Source: Anaeramoeba flamelloides | Taxonomy: Eukaryota; Metamonada; Anaeramoebidae | Assembly: GCA_027625915.1 (NCBI GenBank) | Contig: JANTQA010000023.1 | Coordinates: 17,360,001 to 17,424,000, forward strand | DNA: 64,000 nt | Direction of reading: 5' to 3' | Shown: positions 1-9,804 of the stretch, piece after piece | Layout of the letters: each line of letters starts with the position of its first letter | Position numbering within the stretch: position 1 is the stretch's first letter | Notes under the pieces: generated by a model | What the model saw: only the letters and a program-made list of their open reading frames with translations | Database searches by the model: none | Told to the model about the DNA's origin: nothing | Translations under genes and position numbers: made by a program

Positions 1-71
1 ATAAGGATTCTTGCGAATAAGTACCAAACAACATTTTTAAAAAAAATTTTTCAAAATTGAAATTTTTTTTG
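1..71. repeat. Direct repeat, copy 1
   Basis: Begins ATAAGGATTCTTGCGAATA and runs into a T/A-rich tail ending near AATTGAAATTTTTT. The same order of motifs recurs in the same orientation at 939-1011, so about 0.94 kb separates the two copies. It is cut by the window edge, so its left limit is unknown. Confidence 0.6.
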
Positions 72-938
72 TGTTTTTTTTTATAAATATATATTTTATT
101 AAAAATTTTCAAACAATTACTTTGGGAAAAAAACTTTAACAATTTGAAATTTTTTTTTCTATTTATAATAGAACTTTTTGAGATCACTATAATGTTTACT
201 TTTTGTACATTGTATTTTTATTTGACCATTTAAGTGCAAGTCTATTTGAAAAAAAAAAAAAGAAATTTAAATTCGCAGCAAAAAGTTTAACCAAGAATGC
301 ACTGGTTATTTTAACAATATATTACTAAATATTCATTAAAAATAAAAAACTAAAGTGGTGAAAAACTCAAAATTTATTTAAGGGACTAATATTCAACGAC
401 AACAAGGCAAAATTTTAAAATATGTTATTGGTGGTATTCTATACTTTCGTATTTTGTAGATCCCAAGTGTCAAAAAATTCTGATCGACTAAGAAAGCCAT
501 AAAAGAATATTTTTTTTCTTAGACCATTTTTTTTTCCATTTTTTCTGAAAAAGAAAACTATTAAATTCATTTTATTTCTCACGATTTAACAAGATTTTAC
601 CCCGTTTATTGCCATTTTGATCATAATTATACTATAGCATTTCTTTGTTACCAGTAATGTTTATATAAAGGTTTTTTTTTTCAATTTTGAGATAAAACTT
701 TTGGTTAACCAAAAAATTATATTCAACGGATTAAAAAATAATTGTATTTTTTTAAGAAGAGTAGTTATAATAATCAAAGTTTTGTGGCCATTTAAAAATT
801 TTACGGAAAAAAAATGATTTTGTTTTATGATGAAATTCGATTATTCAAAATAAAATTTACTTGAAGATATTTGGGAATTAGTCAATTTTATCCGTTAAAT
901 TCAAAATCATTTTTTTTCAGCCAAAAATGATTTTTATT

Positions 939-1011
939 GTTATAAGGATTCTTGTGAATATGACCAAACAATTTGTTAAAAAAATTTTTCAAAATTGAAA
1001 ATTTTTTTGGC
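939..1011. repeat. Direct repeat, copy 2
   Basis: Starts ATAAGGATTCTTGTGAATA and closely matches positions 1-71, including the CAAACAA and TTTTTCAAAATTGAAA blocks. It could be one unit of a long-period tandem array or two copies of a dispersed element. Confidence 0.6.
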
Positions 1012-1569
1012 TTTTTGAAAACCAAAAAACAACTTTTTCAAAACCTTAAAGAAAAAATTTTTTTTGCATAATAGATCTCAATTTAATTGATAAACTGGAG
1101 TTAAGCTTCTACCGAATATTCATTTATTAAATCACCTAAACCACGAATAGTTTTAATGGCTAAGATTTGAATTGAAATATTAATGAAAGAAAAAGAAACC
1201 AAATAAAAAATTTACTTTCGAAATCAATACTTTCCAACATAAAACGAAAAATTAGTTCTCCCATTTTGAAGAATTAACTTAATTCTTGAACAAAATAATA
1301 GGTTACTTTTTTTAGTTTTATATTGGAAAGATGTAAATTTTGAATTTCAAAAAAGAGAATCAAATCAATAAATTGTTTAAATGAGTTAAACTCATCCATT
1401 TCATAAGTCGAAACACAAATTACAAAAAAAAAAAAAATTTCAAGATCTTGACAAGATTTCATTTTATTTTCAAAAATGACTACTCCCTTAAATTTAAAAA
1501 ACATCAAGCAAAAAAAAAAAATTTATTGTAAAGATTTTTATGTTATAAAAATTTTGTCTTGGATATTAC

Positions 1570-1816
1570 CCTAATAAAAAAACTTTTTTTATAACATCTA
1601 TATAACATTTTGATAACAAAATTTCCTTTTAATGATGATTTTTTCAATGTTTTTTTAAAAAATATTCTTATAACATGTTATAAATTTTATAACAAATTTT
1701 ATAACAAATAATTATGTTATAAAAGTTTTTATTATAAAATTTTTTAACATTTTAAGCGTTTATAACACCTTTACAACACGTTTATAACATTTTACAAAAA
1801 ACTTTTTTTATTAGGG
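1570..1816. mobile_element. AT hairpin MITE with CCCTAATAAAAA ends
   Basis: The left end reads CCCTAATAAAAAAACTTTTT and the right end is its inverted complement, finishing TTTTTTTATTAGGG. Both sides are flanked by TTA, a possible 3-bp target duplication. The interior is made of ATAACA/TGTTAT words and can fold on itself. A diverged relative lies at 45712-45968. It has no coding capacity. Confidence 0.6.
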
Positions 1817-2036
1817 TTAGGGTTTACACTAAATTTTTGGAAAATTTTCAAATTGATAATATGATCTATAATTTATATTTTCTTTGTTTTCTGAGTTTGC
1901 AAGAATCTTCACAACGTTATGAAAAAAAAAATAAAGGCATGATTTAATCTTCATGTCTTCATTCTTAAAATAGTATATAAACAAGAGCAATATAATAATT
2001 TTAATCCAAAGGCTTTTCATATTAGATAATAAAATA

Positions 2037-5000
2037 TTATTTATATTCAAACTTTTTATTCAATTGTAAAAAGTCTAATACCAAATATTTAAGGGGATTA
2101 TTATTAACCTTATTTTTTTTATTGATATCGATGCCCTCGTTAATCAAATATTTAACAATATCAAAAGAGTAATCTTTTCTTTTAAATAATAAATGTAAGA
2201 TATTATTATTTTCATAACAATTGGTATTCACATTAAGGCCATTCTTTAAAAAGAGAATTAAAAATTTCAACAATAACTTTGAATCAACTGTTACGTTTGA
2301 AATGATTTCATATACTGGACTTTGTTGCGTGGGAGTTTCGTATTGTTGGAAAACTTTAAAACCCAGTTTGAAAACTAAATATATAAGATAATAATCTGGA
2401 TTTTTTCCTTTTAATAATTTTCCAAAAGAATCACGACACGAATACTGCGACTTTGCAAGGGGATTTGCACCATTAATCAATAATAATTGGATGATATTTT
2501 TTGAAAAATTTTTCCGAACCGTTGCAAAATGTAATCCCGAATCCAAATTATTCTGTGCAATCTTTGTAGGCAATTTGTTGTTTATTTTGATAAAATCAGG
2601 AATAAGAGAATATTTTGGTTTTTTTAAAGAACATATCAACTTTAATGATCTTACACATACATTTTCAAACTTTTTATAACCATGATATTTAAAAAAAGTT
2701 TTAAATAATCTTAATGATTTTACTGATAAATTTGCTCTACTGGAATTAATAATTAAACAATCCAATGGTGTTCTATACATTGTATTTCGAAGTGTAGGGT
2801 CAGCTTTATATTTTAAAAATAATTTGATCATTTTAAGAGAAATATTTTTTTTGCTATTACAAATAATATGGAGACATGTATTGCCAGTACTATCTTTCTG
2901 GTTAATATTTATTCCGTTTTGGATCAAATATTTTATCGTTTTATAATTAGAGATATCGTATAAACACACATTGTGTAAAATTGTTCTTTTACCTTTATTA
3001 ATTGAATTGATATCAGTGCCATTATCAATCAAATATTTATATAACTGAAACGGATTTCTGGTACTGTAAGTTAAACTATAAATTGGTGTGTCAAGTTTTC
3101 GATTTTTTTGGTTTATATCTATCCCCATTTTTATCAAGTATTTAATAATTTTTATTTTGGGCTGATATTGTCGTAAATAGATATGCAAAAAATTTTCTCT
3201 CGCATAATTCAATGTATTTATTTCAAAGCCAAAATACTTTTGAAAAAAATCATAATATTCAATATTAGGATTGCTTTGAAGAAAATAATCGCCTAGATAT
3301 CGGGCTATTTGGGAATTACTGAGGATATGCCTATATTTATACCCTTTATTAATATTTAACTGTGGACCATTATTCTCAATTTTTTTGTTATTGTTGTTAT
3401 TGTTGGTGGTGTTGCTATCCATTTTTTGAAAAATTAAGTATAATAATTCCTTTGAAAAATTAAATTTATAATAAAATATATCAAAGAGATGGACCTGTCT
3501 TTGCATAGGTCTACCGCGACTGTTACTAAGTCTAATATTAACATCGTTATCGTATAAAAAATGTATCTTCTCAATTGGGCAATTTTTATGTTGTAAAAGA
3601 ATAAAAAATGGATTATTCCTAATGTTATTACCCCATTTTAAAGTTTTTATTGGTTGGATTTGATTCCAATATTTAATCATTTCAATACAAGAACTTGGGT
3701 TTTTTAGTAAAGTTAACAATGGATTAAATTGTTCATTTAAATAATGATCTTGGATTATTAAACCCTTTTCCAGAAAATAATTTACAACTTCGATTTTTGG
3801 GTTATTTGATTTGAAATAAATATTGATAATAGATTCTTCAATGAAACCACCCTTTTGAATATTTTCATTAACATCAATATCTTTCTCAAGAAACAATTTT
3901 ATTTTATCTAATGTTGGATTTTTTTTACAAACCAACATTAAAGGAGATAAACAATTGTATTTTAAATAAGAAAATTTGATACCATTATCTATCAAGATTT
4001 TAATATATTCACCAGTTAAACAATAATTATTTAATAATAGATATAAGGGGGATTTTTCATTTAATACATCTCCATTTTGTTCCCCTTTAGTCTCTTTTTT
4101 TGTTTCACTTTCACTTTCTCTCCCTTTCCACTCCTTTCTTCCACTTTCTTTTTCTTTTTCTTTTTCTTTTTCTTTTTCTTCTTCTTGCTCTTTCCCCTTT
4201 CCCGTTTCACTGTGATTTTTTTCCTCTTTGGTTTTATGGTTTGTAAAGTGAAAATTATTATCAAATAATATTTTAAAAACATTAAATAATTTGTTTACAT
4301 TTATTCTTAAATCTACTAAAAAATTAAAAATTTTGTTTTTTGTATTATATCTAAGAAAATGCCTCAATAAATAATAATAGTTTTCAACTGATAAATTTTT
4401 TTTTTTTTCTAACAATGATTTTAAATTTATTAAATTATCAAACTGAAGACCTTTATTTAATAATAGATTATAAATTTCTTGATTGCCAACTTTATTTTCG
4501 AGTAAATAATTAAATATATTTTTATTATTAGAGTCAAATTTATTGATGTCAGCACCCTTGTTAATCAAAAGTTCAATTAATTCGAAATAAAAATTAGATT
4601 TATTTTTACATTCAAATAAAACTTTCATTTCTTCATCATTATTATTACCATTGTTATCATTTTTATTTTCATTTTGATTTTCATGATCATTATTATTGGC
4701 ATTTTCTGTTTCTATTTTTTCTTGTTTATTTTTATCATTTTTTGCCTTTTTTTCGATTTTTTTTTCATTTTCTTGGTTCTCATTTTTGTGTAATATATTA
4801 TTTTTTTTTTTTGAGAATTGATTTTTGTTCTTTTTTTTTTTCATATTTTCTTCATCTTGTAATCTATCAATTTTTTTAAAATTAAGTTTCTTTTCATTTT
4901 CAAATTTTACTTTTTGATTTAAATTTCCTATTGAATCAGATTTTTTTGCATCTTTCTTATTATTTGTTTCATGTTTTTTCATTTTGTTATCAACTACTTT

Positions 5001-6764
5001 TAATTTATTCATCTGGCTATTATGAATTTTCTTTTTTCTTTCCACTTTTGTCTTTGGTCTAAAATTGAAATTAAACATTACTTTCTTATTAATTAATTTG
5101 ATATGTTTATTAACAAGAAATAACTTTGAATTGCCACAAAAGTAATGCAGCAGAAATGTATAGTAAGGTTTACGACCCGATTTGTTTTTATTTATCATTT
5201 TATCAAACAAATGCCAAATTAATTGGGGGGTAATAAAATTCTTTCTTAATTGTAAAAATTTAAATAGTAAATGATCAAGGATAATATCTTTTTTGATTAA
5301 ATGACTTTTTTTTATCAAATTTTGTATAAAATTCTGAGAATTTTTTTGACTTTGATTTGCAAAATATTTGTTTTTTAAATAAAAATTGTCAATTGGAGTT
5401 TTCAGATAAATGCTTTTTAAATTTATAAAATCAGGGTATTTTATGACTATATCGAAAAAGAAACTCAAACTTATATGTGGATTTAAAAATAGTGTATGAA
5501 CAAAGGATTCAAAAGAATTTGATTTCAGTTTTTTGTATGCACAAGATCGTATCAACAATTGTATGATTTCAATTTTTGGATTACTATTCGAACAGGCGAA
5601 ATCAAGCGGAGACAATTTATTTTTCGTAGCGGGTAATTTTTTAGTATTTACTTTGCATTTGGTTAATAAATATTCAATGATTTGAAGTGAATAATTTGGG
5701 TTCGCACATGCTAAATGAAGTGCAGTGCATTTATTTTGATCACGGCAATTGACATCATAGCCTTTATTAATAAAATATTGAACAATTGAGAGATTTATAT
5801 TCGGTGACGAGCAAATTAAATGTAAAAAACTTTGTTTATTATTTGTTAATTGGCTGAGGTATGTCATTTTGCTCATAAGCAATTGAATTATTTTCAATTT
5901 GCATTTGGGGTGATCCAAATAGAAATTCAGTGCAGACTTTTCAAAGTTTGTTATCAGATCAACATTACTCCCCTTGTCGATCAAATATTCAATAACAGAA
6001 TTTGAGCATTGTTTATTTTTGCTTGCGTAGTGTAATGCCGTATGTGAATTGTTGTCGACTGAATTAAGATCAAGGCCAATTCCTTTGCAGCCTTTTTCAA
6101 TTAATAGTTGAACAGTTTCCAAATTGCATTTATCGTTCCAACAAATACAATGCAAAGCCGTTTGATTAAAGTCGTCTCTTGCTTGAACGTTAATCCCCTT
6201 TTCAATCAAATATTCGATCTTTTCATAACAACAGTCATTAGGCTTTCTGCAAATTAAATGAAGCAAGTTGTCCTTTTTGCAGTCTGTTACATTTAGATCA
6301 ATAGGGAGGCTTTCGATTAGAAATTTGAATATTACAATGTTGATATTTGGATTTAAAGAGAATAAGTGGAAAATTGTTCTTCCATATTTAGTTCTGCAAT
6401 CGAAGTCTATTTGGGTTTTTGTTTCTGTTTCTGTTTCTTTTTCTTTTTGTTCTTTTTTTTCTTTTTCTTTTTCTTCTTTTTCTTTTTCTTTTTCTTTTTC
6501 TTTTTTTTTTTCTTTTTTTATTTTTTTTTCTTCTTCCAAGTCTGTTTTGTTGAGAAAGATTTTTTTGATTTCATGAATTGAAGGTTGTTTGCAAAGTAAC
6601 AGGTATTTCAGAAACTCAAAGGTTTGAATTTTGGAAACTTTATTTTTTGTTTGAAGGAAATCACTTTTTTCGATTTCTTCACGAGTTTTTTCCTTTTGAA
6701 AAAATTCTATTTCTTCTTTTAGGATTGTTCTTCTGTCTGTTTGTTTTATTCTTGTTTTGTTCAT
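2037..6764 (-). CDS. Giant ankyrin-repeat protein, 1575 aa
   Basis: A single uninterrupted frame opens with ATG at 6764. Three blocks of ankyrin repeats fill most of the protein: roughly residues 120-500, 715-850 and 900-1570. Units follow the ankyrin logic (TALHxxC, IIxYLIxKGxDIN). Many carry a longer helix 1-2 turn with a CxNPN-type insertion, giving 36-37-residue units instead of 33, for example LHLACANPNYSLQIIEYLL. The blocks are joined by low-complexity charged spacers: Lys/Glu at about 75-115, Lys/Asn at 568-715 and Lys/Glu at 848-895, with a poly-Asn patch near 1125. No signal peptide, membrane segment or catalytic domain is visible. Ankyrin stacks usually bind other proteins; the partner cannot be read from sequence. 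The family is certain, the function unknown. Confidence 0.9.
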   Translation of the reverse strand: MNKTRIKQTDRRTILKEEIEFFQKEKTREEIEKSDFLQTKNKVSKIQTFEFLKYLLLCKQPSIHEIKKIFLNKTDLEEEKKIKKEKKKEKEKEKEKEEKEKEKKEQKEKETETETKTQIDFDCRTKYGRTIFHLFSLNPNINIVIFKFLIESLPIDLNVTDCKKDNLLHLICRKPNDCCYEKIEYLIEKGINVQARDDFNQTALHCICWNDKCNLETVQLLIEKGCKGIGLDLNSVDNNSHTALHYASKNKQCSNSVIEYLIDKGSNVDLITNFEKSALNFYLDHPKCKLKIIQLLMSKMTYLSQLTNNKQSFLHLICSSPNINLSIVQYFINKGYDVNCRDQNKCTALHLACANPNYSLQIIEYLLTKCKVNTKKLPATKNKLSPLDFACSNSNPKIEIIQLLIRSCAYKKLKSNSFESFVHTLFLNPHISLSFFFDIVIKYPDFINLKSIYLKTPIDNFYLKNKYFANQSQKNSQNFIQNLIKKSHLIKKDIILDHLLFKFLQLRKNFITPQLIWHLFDKMINKNKSGRKPYYTFLLHYFCGNSKLFLVNKHIKLINKKVMFNFNFRPKTKVERKKKIHNSQMNKLKVVDNKMKKHETNNKKDAKKSDSIGNLNQKVKFENEKKLNFKKIDRLQDEENMKKKKNKNQFSKKKNNILHKNENQENEKKIEKKAKNDKNKQEKIETENANNNDHENQNENKNDNNGNNNDEEMKVLFECKNKSNFYFELIELLINKGADINKFDSNNKNIFNYLLENKVGNQEIYNLLLNKGLQFDNLINLKSLLEKKKNLSVENYYYLLRHFLRYNTKNKIFNFLVDLRINVNKLFNVFKILFDNNFHFTNHKTKEEKNHSETGKGKEQEEEKEKEKEKEKESGRKEWKGRESESETKKETKGEQNGDVLNEKSPLYLLLNNYCLTGEYIKILIDNGIKFSYLKYNCLSPLMLVCKKNPTLDKIKLFLEKDIDVNENIQKGGFIEESIINIYFKSNNPKIEVVNYFLEKGLIIQDHYLNEQFNPLLTLLKNPSSCIEMIKYWNQIQPIKTLKWGNNIRNNPFFILLQHKNCPIEKIHFLYDNDVNIRLSNSRGRPMQRQVHLFDIFYYKFNFSKELLYLIFQKMDSNTTNNNNNNKKIENNGPQLNINKGYKYRHILSNSQIARYLGDYFLQSNPNIEYYDFFQKYFGFEINTLNYARENFLHIYLRQYQPKIKIIKYLIKMGIDINQKNRKLDTPIYSLTYSTRNPFQLYKYLIDNGTDINSINKGKRTILHNVCLYDISNYKTIKYLIQNGININQKDSTGNTCLHIICNSKKNISLKMIKLFLKYKADPTLRNTMYRTPLDCLIINSSRANLSVKSLRLFKTFFKYHGYKKFENVCVRSLKLICSLKKPKYSLIPDFIKINNKLPTKIAQNNLDSGLHFATVRKNFSKNIIQLLLINGANPLAKSQYSCRDSFGKLLKGKNPDYYLIYLVFKLGFKVFQQYETPTQQSPVYEIISNVTVDSKLLLKFLILFLKNGLNVNTNCYENNNILHLLFKRKDYSFDIVKYLINEGIDINKKNKVNNNPLKYLVLDFLQLNKKFEYK

Positions 6765-9700
6765 CGCAAAAAAGAAATTTGTTTGGGAAAAGAAAAAAAT
6801 GAATGCAATTATTAACCTGAAGAATCTTGGTTGGCTCTTTAATAATTTGGGATAATTCAGTATTAGGTGATATTCTTAAATACAGTTTTAAAAAGAATCT
6901 TTTTCACAATTTAGTTAAAGATAAAGTTTCAGACTTTCCAAAATTCGAATCTTTTTTTTAATTAATGAGAAAATAATTTGTTTTACATTCTTTTTGGTGA
7001 TCAAGCTCTAATTATTTTTAAGAAGTGAAAATTTTTGTTTAAAAATATATATGAGAAAAAGTTACTATATTCAAAATAGATGAATATTTTAATTATTTTC
7101 TGGGCATCAGATAAGGAAAATTGGTTTTGTTAAATCCTAAAACCTTGAAGATCACAAAAGAAAAAGAAGAGAAAATTTTCTAACTTTTTATAACTCAACC
7201 CTTTCAAAAAAAAATCATTCCAGTGATTAAAATTATTTGTTCCAAAAGACTAACATCCAAGTTTCAGAAGAAAATATGTGATTTTTTTTCTTCTTGTTGT
7301 AATGTAACATCTAATAACTCACAACCCAGTAATATTCTTAAGTTCAAATCAATTTTAAATCTTAATTCCTTGATATTCTCAGTAAATTTGAAATTAGGAT
7401 TGAAATATGTTAAAAAAATTTTTCCGAATTTACTCATTTTTTTTGAATCAATTTTTGGCTTATTGGTAGATATTCTCTCAAATTACCTTAATACTTTTAT
7501 AATTTGAAATTTGATCTTTCATTTTTCCCATTTTTTTTTTAATATTAGGACTTTAAGAAACCTATACCAGATTTAATTATTGTTTTTAATTCTTTTCTTT
7601 GATCGGAATAGGTATAGGCCTTCTATGAAAAAAAGAAATACACTTTTTATATTTTGAAACACAAATTATACTTTACTGAAAAGTAATATTTTCACAACAG
7701 TAAATTTCCCTTAATATATAAAGATAATTATAATGTTTTTTTTATTTTGAATGTTGAAAATTAATTTCTTGTTCCACCCCTCATTAAAAAGATTATTTTT
7801 AAAAAATTTAGCACATTTAATACGTTTTTAAAAAATATAATTGCGGGAACTTTACCGAAAATAGTTCTGATTCACAAAATATTGAAACTCTGAAATTGAA
7901 GAAATAAGTTATTATATCTGTACAAAGAAAGTGAAACCAAAGGCAAATCAGAGTTAAATATTTAAATATTTGATTTTTCGAACAATTTTTTTTGATTGAT
8001 TTTTTAGTTTTTGTGAAATTATTTTTTTAGAATTAGATTTATTGTTCTGGTAATGTTTGAAATTAACCATAGATTAAACGAAAAAAATAGGCATGGAAAG
8101 ATGTATATTTTAAAGAAATGTTTTTTATTTCAGATAAAATTTCAAAGATAAACTCATCTAGATAAACTTATTTGAAATCCAGAAGCGAACGAATTATAAA
8201 AAAAGTCTAAAAAATATTTATTTGACGAAAATTTATTTTTATCTTTGTGATCTGGATGAATCCAATAAACAACAGATAACCCCCATTAATATTTATTAAT
8301 TTTTTTAAACAATTTTTTTTTACAGATTTGTTTACAAAATTCTATTTTCGGATATTCTTATCAAACAAATATAAAATAAAGAATATTATTTTAAAGATTA
8401 GAATAAGAATTGACTCCTTAGGATGAAAAAAAAAAAAAAAAAATACATTAAGATTCAACCCAAAGTAAAAGAAAAATTAGAAAAAATTTCAATCAGGATT
8501 TAGAATTATTTTTTGTTATCATTTTATTGGATAATAAATAATTATCAAACTAAACTAAAAATCAATAAATCTTTATTTCTAAAGAAGAATTTAAAATAGT
8601 ATCCTATTTTCTTGAACTCAACCAAGAATTAGAAGAATTAAATGAAAATATGGTTTTTTAATTTCATTTTGCTAGTTTTTTTAATACTCTCATTTTTTTC
8701 CACAAAATTTTTTAAATAAAAGTTTTTATTGAATAAATAAATAAATAATTTAAGTAAAGCAGTAATTATAGTGATTTTTAAACACCAAGATCAAGAATTG
8801 AATTATTTTTTATTATTTTTACTTTATCAATTTTTCAATTGTTTTGATTTTAATTTTTTACTAAATATGTAAATCTATTAAACTAGGTGTTATTTCAACC
8901 ATATTTTTATTAAAATATCAATGTATTTGTTTCAAGAAATGATTTTAATGATTCAATTTTGATGAATATCCAAGACACTCGAAATTGCTAAAATGTACTT
9001 TTCTGCTTAAAAATAGGTTTTTTTCTCGAAAAATCAAGAATTTATTTTAAAAGAGGAAAAAATTTTAATAACAAAATAGGATGTGCTTTAACTAATCTTA
9101 CTTTGTGATCCTAAAATCATTAATATTTGAAATTTCCAGATCACACTTTGTTTGTTACAAAAGAGATACCTTAAATACTGATAATTCTAATAAATTTCAA
9201 AAAAATTTTGAATTCAATTTCCTTTTTTATAAATCTTCTAACTATTTCTTATCAAACAGTCTAGAACAAATAATATTTTGAAGAACAACTAATTTTAGAG
9301 AGTTTCTTAGCACTTGACTTCATAAAATACTTTATTCAAGCTTGACCATAATAATTTCCAAACTTAAATTGCATTTTATCAGTATGTTTGATCTATGATT
9401 AGGTCAGAACTTAAAATGTTAGCAAAAATGAAATAGGTGTTTTTATTCAGTAGCTAAAACATTTCTATTAAGTCAACTTTGAGAACAATTTCGAACTTTT
9501 GACTCAAACAAATTACGTTTTGTTCCCTTGAGTGTGATGAGTAAAAAAAAAAAATTATCTTTTTTTCCGAGGGCCGCAATTACTTTGATTAATATTCTAC
9601 GTTTGGAAATTTTAGTACTAACGATTTAAAACTTATCAATATTTGGTTTTAGAGAAATTAAAAATATACACGAGAGCAATTTCCCTTGGCTAACATTTTT

Positions 9701-9804
9701 CTCCTTTTTATTCCAATCTATTTCATTTTTTTTCTTTTTTATTTTTTTTTTTCAATAATCAAAACAAACAAATAAACAAAAATTAAAAAAAAAAACTTAT
9801 TCAA
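6765..9804. other. Intergenic region between divergent ankyrin genes
   Basis: This 3-kb AT-rich spacer separates two divergently transcribed ankyrin-repeat genes and should hold both promoters, but I see no recognisable promoter element. It contains one dispersed repeat (7230-7680). The 94-codon frame at 7223-7507 lies inside that repeat and is not conserved in its other copies, so I do not call it a gene. A-rich sequence immediately precedes the ATG at 9805. Confidence 0.5.
7230..7680. repeat. Dispersed repeat family R3, copy 1
   Basis: Shares ordered blocks with 39110-39555 and 60900-61430. All have a TTCAGTAAATTT block, a long T-rich middle, a GATCTTTCATTTT-type block, CTTTAAGAAACC(A/T)ATACCA and a TTTCTTTGATxGG end. 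The copies are diverged and have no common open frame, so this is an old non-coding dispersed repeat. Limits are approximate. Confidence 0.6.

Larger units (their letters stand above)
1..2036. other. AT-rich intergenic region downstream of the ankyrin gene
   Basis: No coding region is convincing here. The two short minus-strand open frames (1274-1507 and 1829-2050) are Phe/Lys/Ile-rich, match no family and look like chance frames. The stretch holds a direct repeat (1-71 and 939-1011) and an AT hairpin element (1570-1816), listed separately. Confidence 0.6.

Noticed and set aside
1-1011. Direct repeats at 1-71 and 939-1011 as LTRs of a retroelement
   Set aside because: About 70 bp is too short, no coding sequence lies between, and the left copy is cut by the window edge.
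1806-1830. Telomere-like TTAGGGTTAGGG
   Set aside because: Only two units, created partly by the right end of the AT hairpin element; no array or chromosome-end context.
6268-6802. Phe/Ser-rich plus-strand frames
   Set aside because: Antisense to the Lys/Glu N-terminus of the ankyrin protein.
7223-7507. 94-codon frame
   Set aside because: Lies in dispersed repeat R3 and is not kept open in the two other copies.
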